IMG/VR virus record: IMGVR_UViG_3300046463_000715
Location: 1 to 64,000 of that record
Length of the DNA: 64,000 nt
Source: a virus
Reading direction: 5' to 3' (one strand)
This document shows positions 9,349 to 16,794 of the stretch, one piece after another (the stretch's first letter is position 1; every line of letters starts with the position of its first letter). The notes below the pieces were generated by a model. That model saw only the letters and a list, made by a program, of their open reading frames with translations. It was not told where the DNA came from and searched no databases. The translations under genes were made by a program, and so were the position numbers.

Positions 9349-11954
9349 TAGTAGGTCCCTCCGGGTCGGCAGTGAATTTCAAAACTGGAAACGGCCCACT
9401 CTACGTCGGCGTCCTGAGAGAACATGCGGAGCCTGAGATAGCGACCGGCCCCGCCAGGGTTAATCCTGACGACGTCGCTGGTATTGCCCGACACACTCAC
9501 AGGGAATGGGTCAGTGAATAAGATGCTGTCTTCCGGAGTGCCTAGACCGGCGCGCTGCCCCACTTGGAGATAGAGCGTGCGAGTCTGATTCGTCGCGGCA
9601 GAAATAGTTAGGCCGATGACGACCACATCGACATACTTCCAGATGTCTGGCTCGCCCAGGTCAAAGTCCTGTGTCTCGGACAGACACTTGTAGCCTCTGC
9701 CGTTTCGGTTAAAGGTATTGCCGAATCCCCAAATGACAATTTCTCCGTCGCCGAAGCCGAGCAGAAGGACTCGGTCGGTGCTCGAACCGGCGAAGCTGAG
9801 CCAGTTGAGTGTCGGGTCCATCGTGTCCCAGGTCAGAGACTCGGGCAGCGAATTCCACGGCGGGTCGACCGAGAAGTCGACATCGGAAGCCGCGCTGATG
9901 CCCCTGACCGAGCTGTCGTAGTAGTCGAAGCTGCAGGTGTCCTCGACGTAATTCCAAATGAGAGTCTTTTGTCCACCGTTGATGGGATAGGAAATCCAGA
10001 CCTCGTGCCGGATTTCTTTATGCACCATAACGATTTCGTTCAGGCGAGTGCGGTCAATTTCTTTCAGCACCTGCCGAGTGACTTGAGTAGCGATAGGCTG
10101 AGGAGAAGGCCCGCCGGTATAAAGGTAGAGCTCTTTGTGGCCGAGGAAAACAATTCGACCGTCGCCGAGATTCAGGACGGCAGTGCGCGAGAGCGCGCCC
10201 TCATCGCTGATTTCGGGATGGATGAAGAACGTCCCGGACCCCAGGCCGACATACTGGATTGACTGAATCGAGCGCTCTTTGAAAATGTAGGCGTAGTCGC
10301 CCATCGCGATGATTTTGAAAATCTTTCCGTTCATCTTCGAGCCGACTACCCGGGTCTCCCCGGCTTCGTTCGCATCGACCGTGAAGAGCTGCTGACCGGC
10401 AGCGATAGTCAGACCAGTGGTCGTGTGTCCGGTCAGGTCTTGCAGACGAGCGGTGATGACGTTAGGTCCGGTCGCGACCGCAGTGACCTGATAGTAGTTG
10501 TAGAACTGGTTAACAGTTCCCGAACCGCGATTGTCCTGAACAAAAATAAACTGACCCACGACGATGCCAGCAGCAACTGGGTCCGTGGTAACCGGAATGG
10601 CTACAGTCGCGCCAGTGGCCGGTTGAACGTAGCCAGGGGTGTCGAGGACGAACACTGCAGAAGCAGCGGTCTGCGCGACCGGAATCCAGTTCGTGTAGTC
10701 GTCCTTGTCTGACCATTTGAGACGGTCGTCTTTCCACAGAAGGGCATGACCGAAGAAGGCTTCGACTCCGTCCCATTGCGAGTCTGCTGACGGCAGTCCC
10801 GGAATCGGCTGGCAAACATTAGGAAGGGGAGCGGTCCAATACTGCGCTGGGTTGTCGTGTTGCGCCAGGAGGATGGTGTCGAAAAAGTCTGTGGCTGTCC
10901 AGGGATAGCCTGTGGTCGGCGTAGCCCCGCTGAACAAATTCGTTGGAGTGAGGAAGAACACCCCACTAGTAAAAGAGCGGTCGAGAGATTCTACCAGACC
11001 ACCGTGCGCTCCGATGAGAGGAGTCGGCACAGAGCCGATGAGGTTGCCCTGATACAAAAGAGAGTAGGCCCCGGCGTTGAACGGGAAGTCGAGGCCAGTG
11101 CCCGCATTGTAAATCGTGGTCAGCTCCGTTCCGCTCAAGACCCGATTGAAAACGGACATCGAGTCTGCCGCAACGGTCTCGGAGTTTGCAGCGTCAAAAA
11201 CAGTTACCGTCTGGGGACCGGCAGCACCGAGGACTACAGAGAAAGTCGAAGCGGTGCCGTTGTTGATTTTGAGCGTTACCGTCGCCCCATCGTAAGTCAG
11301 GGAAATGAAATACCAAGTGGCGAGAGGCATGAAGCCAGCACTAGAAAAAGTGTTGGTCACGAACCCAGCCGTAGGAGTGGACTTGAAAAAAGTTCCTCTG
11401 ATGAAACCACTGACCGACTCCAGCTTTGCACCAGGGAAAGAAAAGAGAGTCGAGGTGTGAGATACCGAGCCAACGTAGAACCACCCAGCGATGGTGAAAG
11501 GCGCGCTGGCTAAATGCACGAGAGCTGGTGCCTCGGTGTGCAGAAACGGATACGAGGTGTAGCTGGCCGGGACGAAGCCGGAAAATTTCTGCGCACCTTT
11601 GCCGATTTTCCCGCCCACCTGATTGATGTGAACAATAGGAGGAACAACGTCGTCGTTGTTCCCGGGGGACTCTGCTAGGTCATAGGAATTAATGGACGCA
11701 TCTATGCGTGTGCCGCTGGCCTCTTCCATGCGCCAGTGGGCCAGTAGGCCGGTCACCAGGGAGCCTACCTGGGCCTGGGTGTAACCAGGAGCGTTCTTGG
11801 TCACTCCGTCTTCATAGCGGACATTCTGCGCGTCCGTAGCGGTGCGCTGCATGTCGCCTTGGCGATACATGTCTGCGGACTCGTGAGGAAAGCGTGTGAC
11901 TAGTCCACGCGACGGAGCCCGGACTCGGACGCTGATTGGGTCTGCGCGTCTCAT
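9348..11954 (-). CDS. Tail nozzle/stabilisation-like protein with inserted LamG domain
   Basis: An 868-aa protein. Residues 1-60 (FPHESADMYRQGDMQ, NVRYEDGVTKNAPG) are of the type that starts short-tail hub and nozzle proteins, and residues about 290-860 are a long beta-rich body with WSDKDDYTNW, VVGSKMNGKIFKI and SDEGALSRTAV. Residues about 65-290 form a laminin-G/concanavalin-like sandwich (LLAHWRMEEASGT, APFTIAGWFYV, ATWYFISLTYDG) that looks like an insertion. In short-tailed phages such proteins close the tail tip. The nozzle role is inferred from size, context and the conserved core; the LamG domain may bind a surface sugar. Confidence 0.7.
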   Translation of the reverse strand: MRRADPISVRVRAPSRGLVTRFPHESADMYRQGDMQRTATDAQNVRYEDGVTKNAPGYTQAQVGSLVTGLLAHWRMEEASGTRIDASINSYDLAESPGNNDDVVPPIVHINQVGGKIGKGAQKFSGFVPASYTSYPFLHTEAPALVHLASAPFTIAGWFYVGSVSHTSTLFSFPGAKLESVSGFIRGTFFKSTPTAGFVTNTFSSAGFMPLATWYFISLTYDGATVTLKINNGTASTFSVVLGAAGPQTVTVFDAANSETVAADSMSVFNRVLSGTELTTIYNAGTGLDFPFNAGAYSLLYQGNLIGSVPTPLIGAHGGLVESLDRSFTSGVFFLTPTNLFSGATPTTGYPWTATDFFDTILLAQHDNPAQYWTAPLPNVCQPIPGLPSADSQWDGVEAFFGHALLWKDDRLKWSDKDDYTNWIPVAQTAASAVFVLDTPGYVQPATGATVAIPVTTDPVAAGIVVGQFIFVQDNRGSGTVNQFYNYYQVTAVATGPNVITARLQDLTGHTTTGLTIAAGQQLFTVDANEAGETRVVGSKMNGKIFKIIAMGDYAYIFKERSIQSIQYVGLGSGTFFIHPEISDEGALSRTAVLNLGDGRIVFLGHKELYLYTGGPSPQPIATQVTRQVLKEIDRTRLNEIVMVHKEIRHEVWISYPINGGQKTLIWNYVEDTCSFDYYDSSVRGISAASDVDFSVDPPWNSLPESLTWDTMDPTLNWLSFAGSSTDRVLLLGFGDGEIVIWGFGNTFNRNGRGYKCLSETQDFDLGEPDIWKYVDVVVIGLTISAATNQTRTLYLQVGQRAGLGTPEDSILFTDPFPVSVSGNTSDVVRINPGGAGRYLRLRMFSQDADVEWAVSSFEIHCRPGGTY

Positions 11955-12658
11955 TAGAGTCTGATGATAAAGTTAGAACCGAAGGACGGCTGCAAGTTCG
12001 TGTGCGAAGCAGCGTCGGCCTTCAGCTTGACGTTGGTGACGCCGGTCCCCGAGCCGTCGCCAAAGTTGTGTGCGTTCACGATTAGTTTTTCGAGAGACAC
12101 ACGACCACCGGTCTGTGCATCACCGTCGTCTTCCTCGATATTAATGTCCAAGCTGCCCTGCTGACTCGGAGACAGAGTGACAGAATCTACACCGGCTGAA
12201 TCGCCGAGGGCAGCGATAGCTGGGGTTCGGCCCGCTCCACCGTCGAGGCCAACGGCAACACGACCGCGCCGGTCCGGGACATTGAAGTGACTCGCGCCCC
12301 CGGAATTTCCGTAGGTCGTCGCGATGACTGCGAAGAGCGCGGCATACGTCGGGTCAGTCCCGTCGTAGTTGGCTCCATCGCACAGAACATAGTTGGTGGG
12401 AGCTGCAGAGCCTGCAAACTCCAGGACAGCCCCTGTAGGAACCTGGAACAGTGTGCCTACACCGGCAGTGAGCTTGGCGGGCGTGACGGTTGCGTCGACG
12501 AGAGCCGCGCCGGTCACCACGTTGTTCTTGAAGGTGCCGTCGTCATTCAGAAAAACGCTGAAGATGACATTGAGAGCCGTCTTGACAGCGCGAATCGCCG
12601 AGGCCCCGAGTTTTACTGGGTCTGTGTCGGCTGGAATTGAGTCGGGAAAAAGAGCCAT
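11954..12658 (-). CDS. Tail collar-domain protein
   Basis: A 234-aa protein starting at the ATG at 12658 (MALFPDSIP), which has an AGGATG ribosome site and clears the stop of the adaptor gene at 12663. Residues about 80-150 carry the phage tail-collar signature: PTGAVLEFAGSAAPTNYVLCDG, then a segment ending FNVPDRRGRVAVGLD. Collar domains sit in short fibres or tail-tip proteins and often fold into receptor-contacting knobs. The stop overlaps the start of the nozzle-like gene by one base. Confidence 0.8.
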   Translation of the reverse strand: MALFPDSIPADTDPVKLGASAIRAVKTALNVIFSVFLNDDGTFKNNVVTGAALVDATVTPAKLTAGVGTLFQVPTGAVLEFAGSAAPTNYVLCDGANYDGTDPTYAALFAVIATTYGNSGGASHFNVPDRRGRVAVGLDGGAGRTPAIAALGDSAGVDSVTLSPSQQGSLDINIEEDDGDAQTGGRVSLEKLIVNAHNFGDGSGTGVTNVKLKADAASHTNLQPSFGSNFIIRL

Positions 12659-12662
12659 AATT

Positions 12663-13325
12663 TTACATCCTATTTTCTCTGCCGGTTGTGTCTTTGTAAG
12701 CGTCCTGGCGCATAGCAACTCCGAACTGCTCTCCGAAGAGCTGCTCGGTTTGACCAGCGGCTGGGTCGTTGATTCGGTTGAAAGCTTTTGTCTTCGCCTT
12801 GAGCTCGACCATTTCAGGATACTGAATCATGAACTGGTTCGTGTCGTTGTCGTTGACGAGGTCCGGGAAAAATCTGTAGTAGCGGACATTGAAAACCAAG
12901 TCCTGCGTGCCAGGGATGACGATGCCGAGGGTCTTGACCTGCGTGCCGTAAGTGGTGAGGTCGCTCTCCTCGGTGAGGAACACCGACATAAGAGGGAACA
13001 TCGTGATGTCGAAGTTCCAGGCGGAGCGCACCTGCTCGGACTCGGTGACGACATTGACCGGCTTGGCGACAGCTCCACCAGGGACGGCAGGGTCTTGAAT
13101 CGCCAGGGTGACTGCGGGCCGGACGTTCTGGAGCTCCTTGTAGTCAGCTGGGAGCGCGACAGAAGTCTGACCGGCGAGAAGTGTGACCGTGGCCCGGGTC
13201 CGCATGAAGGACCACGAGCGGCGATTTTGGATTTCGCGGAGAGCGGCGTTAACGAATCCGTCGTAGGACAAATCGTTGCGGAGAACACCTTGCTTTACCG
13301 CTGCCTGCATGTCAGCGAAGTTCAT
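12663..13325 (-). CDS. Head-tail adaptor (connector) protein
   Basis: A 220-aa protein. Its N-terminal helices (MQAAVKQGVLRNDLSYDGFVNAALREIQNRRSW), the LPADYKEL strand and the helical C-terminus match the adaptor proteins that sit under the portal ring in short-tailed phages (P22 gp4 / T7 gp11 type). It is the first gene after the terminator at 13341-13378 and precedes the collar and nozzle genes, the usual order. The family call is by pattern, not alignment. Confidence 0.7.
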   Translation of the reverse strand: MNFADMQAAVKQGVLRNDLSYDGFVNAALREIQNRRSWSFMRTRATVTLLAGQTSVALPADYKELQNVRPAVTLAIQDPAVPGGAVAKPVNVVTESEQVRSAWNFDITMFPLMSVFLTEESDLTTYGTQVKTLGIVIPGTQDLVFNVRYYRFFPDLVNDNDTNQFMIQYPEMVELKAKTKAFNRINDPAAGQTEQLFGEQFGVAMRQDAYKDTTGRENRM

Positions 13326-13340
13326 ACAATACTATAACGC

Positions 13341-13378
13341 AAAAAACCGAGAAGCGCTACTTGCATAGCACCTCTCGG
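13341..13378 (-). terminator. Rho-independent terminator after the capsid cluster
   Basis: Reading leftwards, CCGAGA and TCTCGG arms enclose an inner GCTA/TAGC-type stem and are followed at once by TTTTTT. It lies between the 54-aa gene (ends 13412) and the adaptor start (13325), and should cut capsid transcripts from tail transcripts. Confidence 0.8.
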
Positions 13379-13411
13379 CGATGAAAACTGTCTTCAGAGG
13401 CGCGTGGCCAC

Positions 13412-13576
13412 TTAATGGAGGTCCGAGGGACCCCGCTTCACGGAATTCTCTTTCTCGATTGCTTCGACGGCTTTCTTGTCAGGGATACCGTCCAGGACTT
13501 TCGAGGCATAGGTTTCGTGGTCGAGGCCAGATTTTACATCTGCCTTCGCGAACGTGGGCTTAACATTGTCGGCCAT
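13412..13576 (-). CDS. Small charged protein in capsid cluster
   Basis: A 54-aa protein starting MADNVKPTFAK and ending GPSDLH, rich in Lys, Asp and Glu. It has a good AGGAG ribosome site 8 bases upstream of the ATG at 13576. It is the last gene before the terminator at 13341-13378, which supports it being translated. Function unknown. Confidence 0.7.
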   Translation of the reverse strand: MADNVKPTFAKADVKSGLDHETYASKVLDGIPDKKAVEAIEKENSVKRGPSDLH

Positions 13577-13588
13577 AATTTTTCTCTC

Positions 13589-13888
13589 CTACTTTGCTGG
13601 GACTTCCACCACACCATAACCGGCGGGTAGCTGTCTCAAATTTTCTGCTAACTTTTCGTCTTCGGTGACAATCTCAGAAGACGGACTAAAGGTCCGGTCC
13701 TGGCGATGTCTCAGAGGGAACGTAAACGCGCTCCCGTCCTTGAAAACAAGCTCCTGTCCTACACAGTGCAGCTTCGCAAACTTCCATCGAGGCTTTTGCT
13801 CGACGGCTGGTGGGCTAACCAGCTCTTCTCTTTCTGGAGAGGCTGGGGTCGCCAGCTTCTCCGCCCTTACAATTCTCTTAGCCTCCAT
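13589..13888 (-). CDS. Small protein downstream of major capsid gene
   Basis: A 99-aa protein with a charged N-terminus (MEAKRIVRAEKL), a Pro/Glu-rich linker and a beta-rich second half (KFAKLHCVGQELVFKDGSAFTFPL). The start lies 6 bases after the capsid stop. Position suggests a head-associated protein, but no family is recognised. Confidence 0.7.
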   Translation of the reverse strand: MEAKRIVRAEKLATPASPEREELVSPPAVEQKPRWKFAKLHCVGQELVFKDGSAFTFPLRHRQDRTFSPSSEIVTEDEKLAENLRQLPAGYGVVEVPAK

Positions 13889-13893
13889 TGGGC

Positions 13894-15153
13894 TTAGGTG
13901 ATTTTCTGCAGCGACTGCGCGTAGCCGAAGGCGTTCGCGAAGCGGAGCTTCAGACCGAGCTTAGCCCGGAACTGCTCCTTGTAGCTGTCCTGGCCCGGGG
14001 TCTGGATGTTGGGTTCCAGGAACAAGGGCTCCATAGTTTTCTGCATGACGTGCGCCAAGTCCACAACGAACATCCAGTCGACGAAGGTCGGGATTTCTTT
14101 GAGGAGCGGGTGGAACGCGAGGTCGAGCTCACCGAAGGGAGTGTTGACCACGGTGATGTTCATACCGAACACAGTTTCCTGGTTCATGATACGGAACCCG
14201 TTGGCCGCGCTGTTGGCGAAAGTGCTGAACACGCTGTAAGCGGTCGGGCCGCAGAGAGCGAGCTTCGCGTCCGAGCCGACAGTCATGAACGAGTTCAACC
14301 AAGCATTGACGTTCGCGAGCGAGGTGCCCGAGCCGCCGTTACCGTTGAGTGCGTTGACCGTGAGGCCAGCAGCGTCGACTGCATTCTTGATGCCGCCGGT
14401 GAAATATTCGTAGCCGCCGGAAGCGCCGGTTGCGCGCCGTTTCAGGCCGAGCAAGAAGCTGCCTTCGATGTCCTTCGAAATACGTTCGAGGGCCTGGATG
14501 CGCCGAGCCTTCAGAGGACCGGCTTGGTCGGAGCGGAGCTTGTTCGCTTTGAAAGCGTTCGAGAGCTCGATGACCGAGTTGAAAGTCTGCACGTAGTTCG
14601 TGAGAACCGTGGGCTCTTCGTAGGAACCGCGAGAAGGAACCACGCCCTCTTCTTTACCAGCAGTAACGATGCTCCAGGTGTCGTCGATGTTGATGACGGT
14701 CGCACCGGTAGGCGCGGCGTCAATCGACCGAGCCACGGTGACCGTGTTGGTCGTCGGGGTCGCGGTCACTTCGATATACTCGCCGGTCCGCGCATTGCGC
14801 AGAATGTGACCCTGAATGAGGTAGGGCCAAGCATCGACCGAGGAGCCGCTGGCGGCTGAGAAAACGATTGTGCCAGAAACGCCCTGAGAGACAGGGGGAA
14901 CGGCGTTTGCGCCGGACGTATGGTCGGCGAAGATTTCCCGCTTCACTGGGTCGCGTTCGAACCAGTTGAATTCGGTGTTTTCGGCGGGCTCGGCTTTCAA
15001 CCGGGACATCAGCCCGAACAGCGTTGAACCGGCATTCATGCCTTTGCTGTTACGGACCAAGATGCTCTCCTGGTATTCACCGACGAGGTCGCCCTTATTG
15101 TCCAACGAATTGCTTACGTTGGTTTGAGAAAGTAATCCTGCTACTGCGCTCAT
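13894..15153 (-). CDS. Major capsid protein
   Basis: A 419-aa protein of the size and pattern of HK97-fold capsid proteins of short-tailed phages. There is an N-terminal arm (residues 1-60), a long spine helix region (about 200-240, ALERISKDIEGSFLLG) and beta strands near the C-terminus including FGMNITVVNTPFGELDLAFHP. It has its own promoter (15211-15239) and follows the scaffold gene, the standard order portal-scaffold-capsid. The family is inferred from context and pattern. Confidence 0.85.
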   Translation of the reverse strand: MSAVAGLLSQTNVSNSLDNKGDLVGEYQESILVRNSKGMNAGSTLFGLMSRLKAEPAENTEFNWFERDPVKREIFADHTSGANAVPPVSQGVSGTIVFSAASGSSVDAWPYLIQGHILRNARTGEYIEVTATPTTNTVTVARSIDAAPTGATVINIDDTWSIVTAGKEEGVVPSRGSYEEPTVLTNYVQTFNSVIELSNAFKANKLRSDQAGPLKARRIQALERISKDIEGSFLLGLKRRATGASGGYEYFTGGIKNAVDAAGLTVNALNGNGGSGTSLANVNAWLNSFMTVGSDAKLALCGPTAYSVFSTFANSAANGFRIMNQETVFGMNITVVNTPFGELDLAFHPLLKEIPTFVDWMFVVDLAHVMQKTMEPLFLEPNIQTPGQDSYKEQFRAKLGLKLRFANAFGYAQSLQKIT

Positions 15154-15210
15154 GAGTTATGTCCCCTTGTTAGGTTGTTTCGATTGGACGAAGGTCGTCC
15201 TTACACTGGA

Positions 15211-15239
15211 AGAATAGCCTGATTAAAACGCATTGGCAA
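15211..15239 (-). promoter_or_regulatory. Promoter for the major capsid gene
   Basis: TTGCCA (15239-15234), 17-base spacer, TATTCT (15216-15211), reading leftwards. The predicted start of transcription leaves a leader of about 50 bases before the capsid ATG at 15153. Together with the upstream terminator it would allow capsid-specific expression. Confidence 0.65.
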
Positions 15240-15284
15240 ATGGTTGGGATTTTATGTCTGCAGAAAATGGTTTTGAATCTGGGC

Positions 15285-15321
15285 AAAAAGAAGCCCCGCA
15301 GGCGAAGGTTAACCTGCGGGG
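15285..15321 (-). terminator. Terminator between scaffold and capsid genes
   Basis: A perfect 9-base inverted repeat (CCCCGCAGG / CCTGCGGGG) followed, on the minus strand, by GCTTCTTTTTG. It lies downstream of the scaffold stop (15360) and upstream of the capsid promoter, so the capsid has a separate transcript. Confidence 0.75.
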
Positions 15322-15359
15322 TTGTGATGATGACCGGAGCGGGAGCTCCGTCTTTGCGA

Positions 15360-16478
15360 CTAGTCTTGCAAATCTTTTGCCACGCTTTTGTGGAAGTCGG
15401 GCGTAGAGCCAGCCGCGATAGCAGCCGGTGAATTTCCAGAAGGAGCTTGAACCCGGGGCTTAGCTGGCGCGGCGGGCGCGGCGGCAGCGGCAGGTGCGGG
15501 AACGACTGCGGCGGGCGCGGCGGCAGCGGCAGCTGCTACATCGCGGGCGGCTTTCTCTCTCCAGGTGTCGGTAGCAGTGGGAAACCACCGCTTGTATTCG
15601 GTCTGCAGCATGGAGTCGACTTGAGCGGCGACTTCCTTGCCGAACTGGTCCTGAGACATCGCGGCGACTTGCTGCGGGAACTGCGCTTCGAGGCCTTGCG
15701 CGATTTCTCGAACGAGGCTCATGTGCGGCTTGAGGTCCGGGAAGGCTGAGCTGAATTGCGTCTCAGCAGCAACGCGAGCGATGTCCTGGTGGTTGGTTAG
15801 GAGCGGGGTCAGCGTGGTCTGCAGATTCTGAATCATCGGCTCCAGGTCTTCATACATCGACTTGCGAGCGAGGAGCGCCGTGCGGGCAGAAACTGTTGCG
15901 AGCTTCTGGCCGAAGAGTTCGACAGCACCCTTGCCGCCGGACAGAATGGTTTCCATTTCGTCTTCGGTGACGGGGAAGCTGATGGCTTCTTTCTTGATGA
16001 AGCTGTTGACCCAGGCTTCCTCGCGCTGTGCGACGTCGGCCTTCGAGGCAGCAATCTCCTCGGGAGTCGGTTGACGCTGAGCAGCAGGAGCTGCGGGCGC
16101 GGCTGCGGGTTTCGGTGCGGGCGCGGGAGCCGCCGGTTTCGCAACCAGGGCTTCGAGCTCTTTGACGGTGTATTCCTTGTCGCCGATTTTGACTTTCTCG
16201 GGCGCGGCAGGAACAGCAGGTTTTGCAGGAGCCGCCGGGGTAGCCGGTGCGGCAGCAGCTGCGGGCTTCGATGCAGGAACGGTCTCGGTGGGCTCTGCAG
16301 GTTTCGCCGGTTCCGCTGGCTTCGAAGGTTTCGGGTCCAGAGAAGTTTCCAGTCCTAGCGCGCTGGCCGGGACGGTTAACTTAGCGGGAGGGTCGGGAAT
16401 TCCAACGGGGAGATTCGGTGTAGCAGCAGGTGATGGTATAACCGCTGCGGGCGTTTCGAGTGTAGCTGCGTCTGCCAT
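15360..16478 (-). CDS. Capsid scaffolding protein
   Basis: A 372-aa protein. Residues 1-145 are extremely rich in Ala, Pro and Lys and likely disordered. Residues about 150-300 are helical (EEAWVNSFIKKEAISFPVTEDEMETIL, LEPMIQNLQTTLTPLL). Then comes a further Ala/Pro linker and a charged C-terminal helix (FHKSVAKDLQD). Position between portal and capsid genes plus this architecture fits scaffolding proteins, which bind capsid subunits through a short C-terminal helix and leave the finished head. Confidence 0.8.
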   Translation of the reverse strand: MADAATLETPAAVIPSPAATPNLPVGIPDPPAKLTVPASALGLETSLDPKPSKPAEPAKPAEPTETVPASKPAAAAAPATPAAPAKPAVPAAPEKVKIGDKEYTVKELEALVAKPAAPAPAPKPAAAPAAPAAQRQPTPEEIAASKADVAQREEAWVNSFIKKEAISFPVTEDEMETILSGGKGAVELFGQKLATVSARTALLARKSMYEDLEPMIQNLQTTLTPLLTNHQDIARVAAETQFSSAFPDLKPHMSLVREIAQGLEAQFPQQVAAMSQDQFGKEVAAQVDSMLQTEYKRWFPTATDTWREKAARDVAAAAAAAPAAVVPAPAAAAAPAAPAKPRVQAPSGNSPAAIAAGSTPDFHKSVAKDLQD

Positions 16479-16480
16479 AA

Positions 16481-16750
16481 TTATTTTTCCTTCAGTTTGT
16501 TGATAAGTTCGGACATTGCGGGTGCGACTGTCGTTCGGGCGAGGAATTCTCTGCTCCTGCGAGCTTCTGCAATTTCTCCCTGGACTCTTGCGAGCCCCTC
16601 GGGCGTAACGTTCTCAAGCGAACGAACCAATTCGGCGATTCGCTGGTCGAAGTGTGCCAGGAGAAATGAGTTGATTGATGAGTCACGAAAAACGCACCAG
16701 CGTGATTCGACCTCATTCTTAATGCCTTCAAGATGAAACCTCGTTTCCAC
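16481..16750 (-). CDS. Small helical protein between portal and scaffold
   Basis: An 89-aa protein, GTG start at 16750, with two helices (LLAHFDQRIAELVRSLENV and a basic C-terminal helix ending SELINKLKEK). It stops 3 bases before the scaffold start. Small helical proteins are common here in short-tailed phages; function unknown. A promoter lies just upstream at 16760-16789. Confidence 0.65.
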   Translation of the reverse strand: METRFHLEGIKNEVESRWCVFRDSSINSFLLAHFDQRIAELVRSLENVTPEGLARVQGEIAEARRSREFLARTTVAPAMSELINKLKEK

Positions 16751-16759
16751 TTACACACC

Positions 16760-16789
16760 AATATAGCCCGATACCTCTTTAATTGTCAA
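16760..16789 (-). promoter_or_regulatory. Promoter for small protein and scaffold
   Basis: TTGACA (16789-16784), 18-base spacer, TATATT (16765-16760), read leftwards, 10 bases before the GTG start at 16750. Both hexamers match the phage consensus well. Confidence 0.65.
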
Positions 16790-16794
16790 ACAGC

